Of a stretch of DNA of 64,000 nt, positions 10,828-18,310 are shown in pieces. A program made the position numbers and the translations under genes. Origin of the DNA: Bog-756 sp963833585. GTDB taxonomy: Bacteria; Actinomycetota; Acidimicrobiia; Acidimicrobiales; RAAP-2. The stretch's first letter is position 1. Each line of letters starts with the position of its first letter. Below the pieces are notes generated by a model, which saw only the letters and a list, made by a program, of their open reading frames with translations, did no database searches and was not told where the DNA came from. Location: positions 930,001 through 994,000 of the forward strand of contig CAWHYF010000006.1 in the NCBI GenBank assembly GCA_963833585.1, read 5' to 3'.

Positions 10828-11676
10828 TCAGCCTCTCCTTCTCCGCACACGGACGATGTCCATGGTCCGCAGAATGTCTGGATCGGCGATCAACTCGACC
10901 TCGTGCACCAGGCCGGCCTCAAGATGGAAGACAAATGCCACCTTGGTCGAGCCGGATTGGATCCAGGCAGCACCCAGCTCACCATCGATGGTGACCGGTG
11001 TCGCCCCTCGGGTGCCATTGAAGCGAGCAGCGACGGCCTCTGCCCCCTCATAGGTGGGTTCTGTGCCCATTGTTTGCCCAACCAGGTCGGCGCGCATGAC
11101 GGCGTTGGGCGCGAGCAGCGACAACAGGGTGGAGAGGTCCCCACCGCGGGCTGCAGTGAGGAATGCGTCGACGACCCGCTGACTCTCCGCGCGCGTTGCC
11201 CGCGATGTGGCTGGCTCCGGCACGCCTTGCACCTTGCGCCGCGCCCGGCTCGCCAACTGGCGCACGGCGGTAGTCGAACGCCCCATGACCGCGCTGACCT
11301 CATCGAAGGGATAACCGAACACATCGTGCAGGACGAATGCCGCCCGCTCGGCTGGCGCCAGGGCATCGAGAACGACCTGCATCGCATCGCCGGTCATCTC
11401 GGCGAGCAACGTGTCAGCCTCGGGGTCAACCGGAGCGCGGCCGTCGGGCACCGTGGCTTCGACCACTGACCTGGTGCGCCCTTTGCGCAGCTGGTCCAGG
11501 CAAAGCCGGGTCACCACCGTGGTGAGCCAGGCGGGGAGGTCATCGATGCCTTCGGTGCGGGAGAGCCGAAGCCACGCTTCCTGCAGGACGTCGTCCGCAT
11601 CGGCGTCTGATCCGAGCATCCGGACGGCGATCGCGGTCAACCGGGGCCGCTCGGCGTCGAAATCTGTCACTTTCAT
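10828..11676 (-). CDS. ECF RNA polymerase sigma factor with SnoaL-like C-terminus (SigJ/ECF41 type)
   Basis: This is an extracytoplasmic-function sigma factor of about 282 residues. Region 2 is seen as RPRLTAIAVRMLGSDADADDVLQEAWLRL and region 4 as ERAAFVLHDVFGYPFDEVSAVMGRSTTAVRQLASRAR. A C-terminal SnoaL/NTF2-like domain begins at RVVDAFLTAARGGDLSTLL. In the ECF41 family this tail takes the place of a separate anti-sigma factor and modulates core binding. The usual ECF41 neighbours (carboxymuconolactone decarboxylase-like, oxidoreductase, epimerase) are absent; instead a DUF1059 protein follows. The start is ATG at 11676, with a GTG at 11685 as an alternative. Confidence 0.85.
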   Translation of the reverse strand: MKVTDFDAERPRLTAIAVRMLGSDADADDVLQEAWLRLSRTEGIDDLPAWLTTVVTRLCLDQLRKGRTRSVVEATVPDGRAPVDPEADTLLAEMTGDAMQVVLDALAPAERAAFVLHDVFGYPFDEVSAVMGRSTTAVRQLASRARRKVQGVPEPATSRATRAESQRVVDAFLTAARGGDLSTLLSLLAPNAVMRADLVGQTMGTEPTYEGAEAVAARFNGTRGATPVTIDGELGAAWIQSGSTKVAFVFHLEAGLVHEVELIADPDILRTMDIVRVRRRRG

Positions 11677-11699
11677 TGTCGTCACACCATATTGACGCA

Positions 11700-12022
11700 G
11701 GGCGCCTCCAGAATGTGACTGCGACGCTCAGAACCCGGAAAAGGCCAGGTGGCATTGATCACGATGCTCGCTCGACTCGCCGAGGTGTAGCCCTGGTGCT
11801 CCGTTCAACCCACGGTCAATAGGGCGTTGAAGTCCCGTCCGACGTTGTCCCGATGTTTATTGATCGTGGTACTTCTTGGGCCAGGCAGCTCGGCGCCAGC
11901 CAGGCACGTCGGATCCAAAAGAAGGCACCGCTCCCACGTCCAGGGCTGTGTTGGTGTCCGCGCCCGGCCGGTGCCAATCACTCGGGCCCCCACCTCACAG
12001 GGGTCGCGCTGGCCCTCGGTTC
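11700..12022. other. Intergenic, no gene seen
   Basis: About 320 bases separate the sigma factor start from the end of the cytochrome b operon. Open frames here are short and not protein-like. It should hold the promoter of the minus-strand sigma factor and the terminator of the cytochrome operon, but I could not fix either by eye. Confidence 0.4.
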
Positions 12023-13018
12023 CTACGTGCCGTTGGTTGTTCGGGCCAGGTCCCGGTAGTGCTGGCGCCAGATGAGTCGGTACACACGCGACCAGCGGGG
12101 GATGGAGCGCAGCCCGGGAATGAAGGGCAAGAGGACCAGGCCCAGCGTCAGGATCATCATGATCCCCCAGACCTGGAGGTCACCGCTCGACGAGGAGTTC
12201 ATCGGAGGCACCTGGTACCAGAGGGTGTAGAGCCACAGCCAGGCCTGCCCCGGGTAGTTCCCGGTCTCGTTCATCATGCCCCACTGGTCGCCCGACAGGT
12301 GTTGGCCCTGGGCCAGGTTGTCCAGGTACGTCCCGTCGGCGACGAACAGGAGGGGCTTGGTGTAGTCGGTGCCATAGAACTGGCGGGAGCTGAGGAGCGC
12401 TCCGTCGAGGGCGCCGCTGCGGGCCATGGAGGTCAGCGAGCCGATGACCGTGCTCACCGGCCCGTAGGGGCCCTTGGGGACGGTCACTTCGCCGTTGACC
12501 ACACGGGCGTTGGCCACTGCCTTCTCGTAGGCCGCGGTCCAGGCCGCCTGCTTACTGGCCGGGGCCGAGGTGTACTCGGTGACCGCAGCCTGCGCCTCGG
12601 GGCTGTCGGGCAGGGTGCGGAGGGGGTTCAGCACGTAGTCGTTGGCGGTGTCGATGGGATGGTGGACACCGAAGAAGCTTTCGGGCGAGACCCCGGCGAT
12701 CGACTGGCTGGCCCCCGGAGTGGTGTTGTAGGGGGGGCCGTAGGTGGCGGTTCCACTGGTGCCGTCCAACTCGGTGATGGCGGTCTGGGCGAAGTCGACG
12801 GGGTTGGACGTCGCCCACGATTTGACCGTGACCGGCTTGTCGTCCGGCGAGCCGAACACGATGGCTAGACCCACCACCAAGATGGCCACCACCACGAAGG
12901 CGATGGTGAACTCCTTGACCAGGTCGTAGGGGAAGTACTTGCCGTGCCACTCCTCGACGTCGCGGTCAGGATTGAAGCGGCGGGTCCGATGGGCCCCTTG
13001 GGTGGCTCCCGGGGTCAT
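12023..13018 (-). CDS. Cytochrome b C-terminal (subunit IV-like) protein with large extracytoplasmic insert
   Basis: The product is 331 residues. A soluble N-terminus (RRFNPDRDVEEWHGKYFPYDL) precedes one membrane helix (about 38-58). A domain of about 200 residues follows, predicted to be outside, and then a C-terminal helix (VWGIMMILTLGLVLLPFIPG). The segment WLYTLWYQVPPM before the last helix recalls the PEWYF region of cytochrome b/subunit IV, and LVLLPFIPGLRSIPRWSRV fits the loop after it. It is the third gene of an operon; its ATG overlaps the stop of the upstream cytochrome b gene by 4 bp (ATGA), implying translational coupling. The insert is unusual for the family and its role is unknown. 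Confidence 0.65.
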   Translation of the reverse strand: MTPGATQGAHRTRRFNPDRDVEEWHGKYFPYDLVKEFTIAFVVVAILVVGLAIVFGSPDDKPVTVKSWATSNPVDFAQTAITELDGTSGTATYGPPYNTTPGASQSIAGVSPESFFGVHHPIDTANDYVLNPLRTLPDSPEAQAAVTEYTSAPASKQAAWTAAYEKAVANARVVNGEVTVPKGPYGPVSTVIGSLTSMARSGALDGALLSSRQFYGTDYTKPLLFVADGTYLDNLAQGQHLSGDQWGMMNETGNYPGQAWLWLYTLWYQVPPMNSSSSGDLQVWGIMMILTLGLVLLPFIPGLRSIPRWSRVYRLIWRQHYRDLARTTNGT

Positions 13019-13812
13019 GAGGGCTCTCCGATGGTGCCGTCACCCGGCGGGTTGCCGACCACCGGGGACGCCTCGGGAGTGGATGTGACGGCGGCGGTCC
13101 CGGTGCTCACCGGCTCCGGGGTGGCCCCGGCCGGATGGTGGTCGGGTGGTGCGAACGGAGGTACTACACCTCGAAGCCGAACCAGCAAGACGTGGACGCC
13201 CACCAGGAGCACCACCACGAGCGGCAGCAGGACGATGTGCCACATGAGCATCTGCCCGAAGTTGGTCACGTTGAAGATGGCGCCGGCGCCGGTGGAGTTG
13301 ATCCCGTCCTTGGCCTGGGTGCTGATCCACTGGCTGTCGAAGTTCTGCTGGGACAGGTAGCCGGTGAAGGCGGCGCCCACCGACACCACGAACGACACCA
13401 CGCCGGTGATCCAGGTGGCCCGGCGCCTGCCGCGCCAGGCGGCCATGAAGAACTTGCCCCACAGGTGGACGACCATCGTGAAGAAGAAGACTTCGACGCT
13501 CCAGAGATGGAGGGAGTTGACGAACAAGCCGGTGGTCGAGACGTGCCACCATGCCGGGCCCATGATGGCGAGGACCGTGCCGGTCAGGATCACCACCACG
13601 AGGGCGGCAAGGGTGAGCACGCCGAATACGTAGATCCAGGACGCCACGTAGGCCGGCTGCCGGTCGGGCATGAGCCGCTGCGGCGGCAGAGCCTCCACCG
13701 CGGTCCTCCGGAGTTTGGCGCTCCACTGGCCGGCGTCCTCCGGGCGGTCGGCGGCAGGATCTCCGCCCGGCTCCGCCGAGGTGCCGGCGGATGTTCCGAT
13801 GTCGATGGTCAC
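13015..13812 (-). CDS. Cytochrome b N-terminal domain protein (b6-like)
   Basis: This is a 265-residue membrane protein that should carry two b-type hemes and take part in quinol oxidation or electron transfer. Four histidines sit in the expected paired places: SLHLW and VVHLWGKF in one helix pair, then MWHIVL and GVHVLLV. Between them, TGYLSQQNFDSQW corresponds to the quinone-site loop of cytochrome b. A Pro/Thr-rich tail follows the fourth helix. Start GTG at 13812 overlaps the stop of the upstream small gene (GTGA). No Rieske protein, cytochrome c1 or oxidase subunit is encoded nearby, so this is an orphan cytochrome b. The operon lies downstream of a perfect DevR-type box at 14049-14064. 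Confidence 0.8.
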   Translation of the reverse strand: MTIDIGTSAGTSAEPGGDPAADRPEDAGQWSAKLRRTAVEALPPQRLMPDRQPAYVASWIYVFGVLTLAALVVVILTGTVLAIMGPAWWHVSTTGLFVNSLHLWSVEVFFFTMVVHLWGKFFMAAWRGRRRATWITGVVSFVVSVGAAFTGYLSQQNFDSQWISTQAKDGINSTGAGAIFNVTNFGQMLMWHIVLLPLVVVLLVGVHVLLVRLRGVVPPFAPPDHHPAGATPEPVSTGTAAVTSTPEASPVVGNPPGDGTIGEPS

Positions 13813-14000
13813 TGGTCACCCCCGCCGTGACGACGGAACGGGATGAGGATGGCGGCCACAAAGACGATGACCATCAGGCCGATGACCACCAGGTTGGCCA
13901 CCGACAGCTGGATGAAGCCCCAGTGCACGTAGTGGCCGGGGTGGTTCAGGTTGACGAGGCTGCCGACCAGCCGACTCAAGACAGCGGGCAGAGTGTGCAT
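13809..14000 (-). CDS. Small single-helix membrane protein heading the cytochrome b operon
   Basis: This 63-residue protein starts MHTLPAVLSRLVGSL, contains HPGHYVHWGFIQLSVANLVV and one strong membrane helix (VVIGLMVIVFVAAILIPF), and ends with a short basic tail. Its two or three histidines near the membrane could help bind a cofactor, but this is speculative. It is translationally coupled to the cytochrome b gene by a 4-bp GTGA overlap, so it is probably an accessory subunit of that complex. A DevR-type box lies about 50 bp upstream of its ATG. Confidence 0.75.
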   Translation of the reverse strand: MHTLPAVLSRLVGSLVNLNHPGHYVHWGFIQLSVANLVVIGLMVIVFVAAILIPFRRHGGGDQ

Positions 14001-14048
14001 GCGCGAGACCTCCTGGCTTGGAGGCTACTCATCGCCTGGAGGACTGAA

Positions 14049-14064
14049 TAGGGCCAAAGGTCCC
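14049..14064 (-). promoter_or_regulatory. DevR/DosR-type box before the cytochrome b operon
   Basis: Read on the minus strand this is GGGACCTTTGGCCCTA. It matches the mycobacterial DosR box pattern (GGGAC, A/T-rich centre, GGCCC) and is identical to the box at 36922-36937. It lies 49 bp upstream of the ATG at 14000, a spacing consistent with activation. Confidence 0.8.
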
Positions 14065-14482
14065 TGACCGCCCAGCTGGATCGAGCACGGCACCACGGAC
14101 CCGGCAAGGCGGCCAGAGCCAATCAGCGGACCTCCGGGCACCGGCCAGCGAGCCGAAGCTCTCTCCGGTGGCAACCAGAGCCACCAATGCGCCGAATCCA
14201 AATGCAGCCACGGGGGACGTCCGCAACTCGAGATCTGGGGTGTTCCTCCTCGACGCCAGCCATTCGAAGCCGTGGTCGGCGTCCATTCGGGGGAGACGGG
14301 ACGAGAGGCTGTGTCCTCGACGGCTCTGTTCGAACCTTGACCCCGAATCCCTACCAGAGGATGACCCATGATCGAGACGGGGATGGTAATCGACTTCATG
14401 ATGCCGTCATGAAAGGTCCATACAATCCAAGCGTGACCTCAGCCCGCGAATTCGCGCCATGTCTTCGTCGACCGATGGGTGA

Positions 14483-15028
14483 GTGAGATTGACAGCGTCA
14501 AGTCGTGAGGCGGATCCCTACGAGGGGTCATATGACAACCAGGCTTCCACGGGAGCAATTCGTGGTTCGGCGTCGGCGAGGATCCTACGAGCCCTGTCTT
14601 GGGCCGGCATCGACTTGCGGTACCAGCACGCCACTCCGAAGGCGACAAGGGTGTTGATCGCCACGGTCGCATCGTTGCTCGGATCCCTGGCAGCCGATGC
14701 CGCTCTCGTTGCCGTCGGCACCCGCGCCTTCCCTTCCACCAAGGGATACGTTCACTTCCAGATCTCTGACTATGCCAAGCTGACCATCATTGGTGTCGTC
14801 ATCGCCTGTGCCGGATGGCCGATGGTGACAAGGATCTCCTCCGCCCCGCGCCGGCTCTTCCTTAGTTTGGCCATCCTGGTGACGCTGGTGCTGTTGGTGC
14901 CAGACCTCTGGTTACTGATGAACGGTTCGCCGGTGAGGGCCGTGGCAGTCCTGGCGGCGATGCACCTGGCCATCGCGGTCGTCACCTACAACTGCCTGGT
15001 ACGCATGGCTCCGGTGCGAAAGGATTAG
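14483..15028 (+). CDS. DUF6069-like four-helix membrane protein
   Basis: The product is 181 residues. After about 50 polar residues come four predicted membrane helices: RVLIATVASLLGSLAADAAL, LTIIGVVIACAGWPM, LFLSLAILVTLVLLVPDLWLL and AVAVLAAMHLAIAVVTYNCL. It ends VRMAPVRKD. This architecture and the closing pattern fit the DUF6069 family of actinobacterial membrane proteins, whose function is unknown. The GTG at 14483 is the longest start; a later start is possible because the first 50 residues look weakly conserved. A poor partial DevR-like match (TGGACCTTTCATG, minus strand, near 14405-14420) lies upstream but is not convincing. Confidence 0.65.
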   Translation: MRLTASSREADPYEGSYDNQASTGAIRGSASARILRALSWAGIDLRYQHATPKATRVLIATVASLLGSLAADAALVAVGTRAFPSTKGYVHFQISDYAKLTIIGVVIACAGWPMVTRISSAPRRLFLSLAILVTLVLLVPDLWLLMNGSPVRAVAVLAAMHLAIAVVTYNCLVRMAPVRKD

Positions 15029-15342
15029 TCATTGCGCGGCGTTGGGTCGAAGAACTGCGGATCTCCGGCAAGGCAGACGTGGGGCCCGTTCCAGAATCAG
15101 ATTGATGCAACCGTCTGCCGTTCAGTGGGGATTGGGACCGATCCGGGCCCTGCGGGCCAACGCGTTGCCGAGCATTCATCGGAACTGTCAGTTGGGCCTC
15201 GCCAGAGATCCTCCGGATCCCGGGCAGACAGTCCGAGGCGCAGGTGCCAGCGCACGGCAATCAGAATGACGTCAGGGTCCCAGCCGGGAGTAGTCGGATC
15301 GGTCCGGTGTCTTCGTAGGTCCTCTGCCGGGCGTGACAGTCG
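15029..15342. other. Convergent intergenic region
   Basis: About 310 bases lie between two convergent genes. The open frames look like non-coding shadows, and no hairpin stands out clearly. Confidence 0.4.
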
Positions 15343-15954
15343 CTATTGGGCTACACCATGGGTTCCCGCGCGTCGCAGGATGTCAACGATTTTCTCCATG
15401 ACATTCTCCGGTGTGACCTCGGACAAAGCCCAGGGAGACGTAGCGCGGCTGGTGCCCTGATTCTCTACCATGTCACCCTCCCAGACATCGATCCGTCGGT
15501 GCACCAGGTCGGCGTCGAGTTGCAAAAAGGGATTCCGGTCCTGGCGAGGGGAGCCCGCCACCTCGCCCTCCATCGACATCCAGAGGGTTATCCGTGGCTT
15601 GTGCAGAATATCCGGTCCGTGTTCTTCAATGAGACCGCCACCGCCATCCTTTCGGAGCCGTTCGATTGCCATCTGCATCGTCGGCTGTATGACCGACGAT
15701 GTGAGGGCTCGAAACTCTTGCAGAAAGTGCTCCCTCTCGACCTCCGCATGGACCTCCTCTTCAGCAGACTCTTGGCGTAGATGGGACCAACGATCGAGGA
15801 TCTGGTCGATCTCGCTCAGCGAGTCCTCGTCCACCGCGGAGTGCGGATCCTCGTCGAAGGACCGCACCCGCCCATCGTCCGACCGACCGGGCGCGCTCTC
15901 AACGGCGGCCGGGGGATGATCGTCCTGGTCCCGTCCATTGATCTCGCCCACCAA
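15343..15954 (-). CDS. Conserved hypothetical protein
   Basis: The product is 203 residues, soluble, starting at a GTG (15954) behind a very strong AGGAGGAG site. The first 45 residues are acidic and probably disordered. A charged helical segment (EIDQILDRWSHLRQESAEEE to RLRKDGGGGLIEEH) follows. The C-terminal half has a compact, conserved-looking core: ITLWMSMEGEVAGSPRQDRN, LDADLVHRRIDVWEGDMVE and VMEKIVDILRRA. I recall similar actinobacterial proteins but no assigned function, and no catalytic motif is evident. A GGGATCTTGGTGACCC palindrome about 35 bp upstream resembles a DevR box, but its half-sites are spaced 2 bp too far apart. Confidence 0.65.
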   Translation of the reverse strand: MVGEINGRDQDDHPPAAVESAPGRSDDGRVRSFDEDPHSAVDEDSLSEIDQILDRWSHLRQESAEEEVHAEVEREHFLQEFRALTSSVIQPTMQMAIERLRKDGGGGLIEEHGPDILHKPRITLWMSMEGEVAGSPRQDRNPFLQLDADLVHRRIDVWEGDMVENQGTSRATSPWALSEVTPENVMEKIVDILRRAGTHGVAQ

Positions 15955-16267
15955 AGCTCCTCCTACCGCCTTCGCGGGATGTCAGGGTCACCAAGATCCC
16001 CAAGTCTAGCTAGGACCCTCTCCCCGCCCATCGTCGGATAGAGCCCTCGGGTCGCACCGAGATGCGCCACCGCTCAGCACGCGATCACCGCCCGGTGACG
16101 GAACGGCACTCGAGTCTCGGGGTTCGATCTCCATCGCTCTCCCGGACTGGGACAGGTAGTGCATGTGACAGCACCGTAGTGAGACGTAATCCCCTGGAAC
16201 GGCCACGAGCCTTAGCCCGGCGTCGTGTCGGGATAGATCGAGAACATGTGGTCCGTGGTCAAGTGGC
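15955..16267. other. Divergent intergenic region
   Basis: About 310 bases separate the GTG at 15954 (minus) from the gene at 16268 (plus), so promoters for both should lie here. A GGGATCTTGGTGACCC palindrome (minus strand, about 15986-16003) is the only feature that stands out. No protein-like frame is seen. Confidence 0.4.
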
Positions 16268-16762
16268 ATGATGGTGCCGATGGCAAGTAACGACCCCAGC
16301 GCCTCGGGACCCGGCGGTGAGGATTCGGTCGACGATCCCTCGGAACTACAGCGCCAGCTGGACATTATCGGCGAAGAAGAATGCTTCGATCTTCTTCAGA
16401 CTCAAGATTTGGGCCGGCTCGCCATCGTCCGAGATGGCCGACCGGAGATCTTCCCCGTCAACTACGCCATCTCCGACCGAATCATTGCCATCAGGACCCA
16501 GCCGGGCGTGAAGTTGACCTACGCCTCACTCGCCCACGTAGCGTTCGAGGTCGAGGATATCGACCCCGGTACCCGTGAGGGTTGGGTCGTCGAAGTGCGA
16601 GGATTTGCCGAGGAAATCACTGACGCTGTCAACCCATGGGCCGAGAGAGCTCGCGACTCCGTGGGCCACCCTTGGGTGATGGGACCCCACGAGCACTACA
16701 TTTCCATCACGCACTCACAGGTGTCAGGTCGGAGGCTTCGCCGCCCTTCTACGGCCTCCTAG
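16268..16762 (+). CDS. Pyridoxamine 5'-phosphate oxidase-like (FMN/F420-binding split-barrel) protein
   Basis: The 164-residue product has a short acidic N-terminus and then a split-barrel domain. Typical signs are the helix ELQRQLDIIGEEECFDLL, LGRLAIVRDGRPEIFPVNYAI (strand pair with the family's PVNY), and HVAFEVEDIDPGTREGWVVEVRG. Members of this family bind FMN, F420 or heme and include mycobacterial proteins of the DosR regulon (for example Rv0080); substrates are mostly unknown. ATG codons at 16268, 16271 and 16280 compete and no ribosome site decides between them. It is one of three such paralogs in the window (also 16838-17260 and 23304-23726). Confidence 0.8.
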   Translation: MMVPMASNDPSASGPGGEDSVDDPSELQRQLDIIGEEECFDLLQTQDLGRLAIVRDGRPEIFPVNYAISDRIIAIRTQPGVKLTYASLAHVAFEVEDIDPGTREGWVVEVRGFAEEITDAVNPWAERARDSVGHPWVMGPHEHYISITHSQVSGRRLRRPSTAS

Positions 16763-16837
16763 CTCTGCTCCACGCGGCCCGCAGCTATCCACGGTTCACC
16801 TTGTCAACTTCGACTGCCCGCACTCCGCAGTGATCGA

Positions 16838-17260
16838 TCAGAGCGCCCGGTGACGGATTCGTCGGCCGCTGATCTCATCTATGGAGACTCGGACCAGGTG
16901 GTCCCGCCCCCGGCCCGCCCAAGACGACGGTCTGCGACCCTTCAGTCGGTCGAGCTCGACCGGCCCAGTCACCTGGGCGCATCGGCCGACGGCTAGGACA
17001 CTCCATCCCTCGTGATAGACGTTGTCTACTCCGTCGATCTCAAATGCCACGGTGGCTTCGGCCGCGGCAGTTGCGAGCTCACCACCTCGCCTGGCACAGA
17101 ACAAAATTGTCCCGTCGAACGCCACATAGTTGACTGGAAAGATCAGTGGGTGGCCACGCGCGACGACGGCGATCCGACCGAGACTGCCGTCCTCAAGCAA
17201 CCGCAGACACTCAGCCTGGGGAAGGTCTTCCAAGTGTTCATTGGATCGATATTGGCTCAT
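16838..17260 (-). CDS. Pyridoxamine 5'-phosphate oxidase-like protein
   Basis: This is a 140-residue split-barrel protein, full length for the small NimA/PNPOx-like type. It opens MSQYRSNEHLEDLPQAECLRLL and carries GRIAVVARGHPLIFPVNYVAFDG, then ATVAFEIDGVDNVYHEGWSVLAVGR. It ends with EISGRRIRHRAL, the usual site where the C-terminal strand closes the barrel. It is convergent with the paralog at 16268-16762 and divergent from the DoxX-like gene at 17543. The shared upstream region contains a DevR-like box (17461-17473), which is 200 bp from this start and nearer the DoxX-like gene. Flavin or F420 binding is inferred from the family. Confidence 0.8.
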   Translation of the reverse strand: MSQYRSNEHLEDLPQAECLRLLEDGSLGRIAVVARGHPLIFPVNYVAFDGTILFCARRGGELATAAAEATVAFEIDGVDNVYHEGWSVLAVGRCAQVTGPVELDRLKGRRPSSWAGRGRDHLVRVSIDEISGRRIRHRAL

Positions 17261-17460
17261 GATGCCCCGATCACTTCGAAGGACACGGGCCTGCGACTGA
17301 GGTGTCTGGTCACCATGATGACCGGCACTACGGGCTCCACGCTCCTGAGTCCGCCGACATTTCCCCCGGACCTAGACCGGTTTCTTCCGGCACAAACCAG
17401 GATCACTGGATGCCCTCCTTGTCCGTCCAGTCTCGCCGTGCGACACGGTCGACCGACAGA

Positions 17461-17473
17461 GGCGAAGGTCCCC
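17461..17473 (-). promoter_or_regulatory. DevR-like box between a PNPOx-like gene and the DoxX-like gene
   Basis: The plus strand reads GGCGAAGGTCCCC, which is GGGGACCTTCGCC on the other strand and matches GGGACCTTCGGCCC except in the right half-site. It lies about 25 bp before a possible GTG (17497) and 70 bp before the GTG at 17543. Confidence 0.5.
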
Positions 17474-17542
17474 AATCTCGGCCGGTGGACTGCATTGTGA
17501 CTTCTCCGAGCACCCGGTACTGGAACGGACGCCCCCGCCAGC

Positions 17543-18064
17543 GTGATCTGGCTCGTCGCCCGCCTCTGGCTCGGCTATGAATGGCTGAATGCCGGATTTC
17601 AGAAGCTTTGGGGCAGCGAGAGGGCGGGCTTCTGGTACAACGGTGGCGGCGGTGTCAAAGGATTTGCCACCGCTGGTGTCGCGGGATCTGCCAGCGGAAA
17701 GGGTGGGGCCTCAAACGGATGGTTTGCGGCATTCCTTCACAACTTCGTAGTGCCAAATGCTTCGTGGATCGCCAAGCTTGTGACCCTGAGTGAACTGATG
17801 ATCGGCGTGTTGTTGATTCTCGGCCTGTTCACCGGAGCGGCTGCATTCGCTGGTATCGGGTTGAACGTGATCTACATGTTCTCCGGCGTGGCCGGGGTGA
17901 ATCCAGCCTTCGGTATCGTCTCCGTGTTTCTGATCCTCGCCTGGCGCAATGCCGGCTATCTCGGACTCGACCGATTCGCGCTGCCCGCCTTCCACAATTG
18001 GTTCCACCACTGGGCCACTGTCACCCCGTCCGTGGCCCCGAAAGTGGCACTACCCGTCACCTGA
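17543..18064 (+). CDS. DoxX/DoxD-family membrane protein
   Basis: This is a 173-residue protein with about four membrane helices. It begins VIWLVARLWLGYEWLNAGFQKLWG and continues through LVTLSELMIGVLLILGLFTG, GIGLNVIYMFSGVAGVNPAF and VSVFLILAWRNAGYLGLDRF. These segments fit the DoxX/DoxD family, quinone-linked or redox-associated membrane proteins (thiosulfate:quinone oxidoreductase subunits in archaea, of poorly known role in actinobacteria). The GTG at 17543 has no ribosome site and begins at the very edge of the first helix. A GTG at 17497 in another frame would give a more normal N-terminus if one base were wrong, so a small frame error is likely. A DevR-like box is upstream and a strong hairpin follows. 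Confidence 0.75.
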   Translation: MIWLVARLWLGYEWLNAGFQKLWGSERAGFWYNGGGGVKGFATAGVAGSASGKGGASNGWFAAFLHNFVVPNASWIAKLVTLSELMIGVLLILGLFTGAAAFAGIGLNVIYMFSGVAGVNPAFGIVSVFLILAWRNAGYLGLDRFALPAFHNWFHHWATVTPSVAPKVALPVT

Positions 18065-18121
18065 ACGGCGGCCGTCGAAGGGTGCGCCGTTGCGGCCCGA
18101 AACACCCTAGTGATGCACGGT

Positions 18122-18159
18122 CGTGAGCCTGTTGGGCCAAAGGCCCGGGCAGGCTCACG
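18122..18159 (+). terminator. Strong hairpin terminator after the DoxX-like gene
   Basis: CGTGAGCCTG (18122-18131) pairs perfectly with CAGGCTCACG (18150-18159). Inside it a second stem GGGCC-AAA-GGCCC (18134-18146) can form, giving an almost continuous hairpin. It lies 58 bp past the stop at 18064. No U-tract follows. Confidence 0.8.
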
Positions 18160-18226
18160 GTCGCGTCCGGGTGCTCACTCTGCCGGCTCCATAAGGCTCT
18201 CCTCCAACCATTCGACCGAGAGGAGT

Positions 18227-18242
18227 GGGACGTTCGGCCCTA
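18227..18242 (+). promoter_or_regulatory. DevR/DosR-type box before gap
   Basis: GGGACGTTCGGCCCTA, a full match to the DosR pattern, lies 69 bp upstream of the GAPDH start at 18311 and in the same orientation. Confidence 0.8.
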
Positions 18243-18310
18243 CCCGGCTTGATACCCGTCCGGCATCCTGGAACAACAAGGCCCATAGACGAATCCACGG
18301 AGGACATTCG

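Noticed and set aside
11827..12868. Long plus-strand open frames opposite the cytochrome b genes
   Set aside because: They are antisense shadows rich in Arg/Gly/Pro; the minus strand encodes recognisable heme-binding membrane proteins.
14025..14399. Minus-strand ORFs overlapping the DevR box upstream of the cytochrome b operon
   Set aside because: Codon pattern is ambiguous, no ribosome site is present, no family is recognised, and the frame would run through the regulatory box.
15986..16003. GGGATCTTGGTGACCC palindrome upstream of the gene at 15343-15954
   Set aside because: The half-sites are 2 bp further apart than in the DevR box and the sequence deviates in both halves. I mention it but do not call it a box.
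18134..18146. GGGCCAAAGGCCC, resembling the DevR box GGGCCAAAGGTCCC
   Set aside because: It is one base shorter than the box and is the inner part of a long perfect hairpin after the DoxX-like gene, so it is better explained as a terminator.
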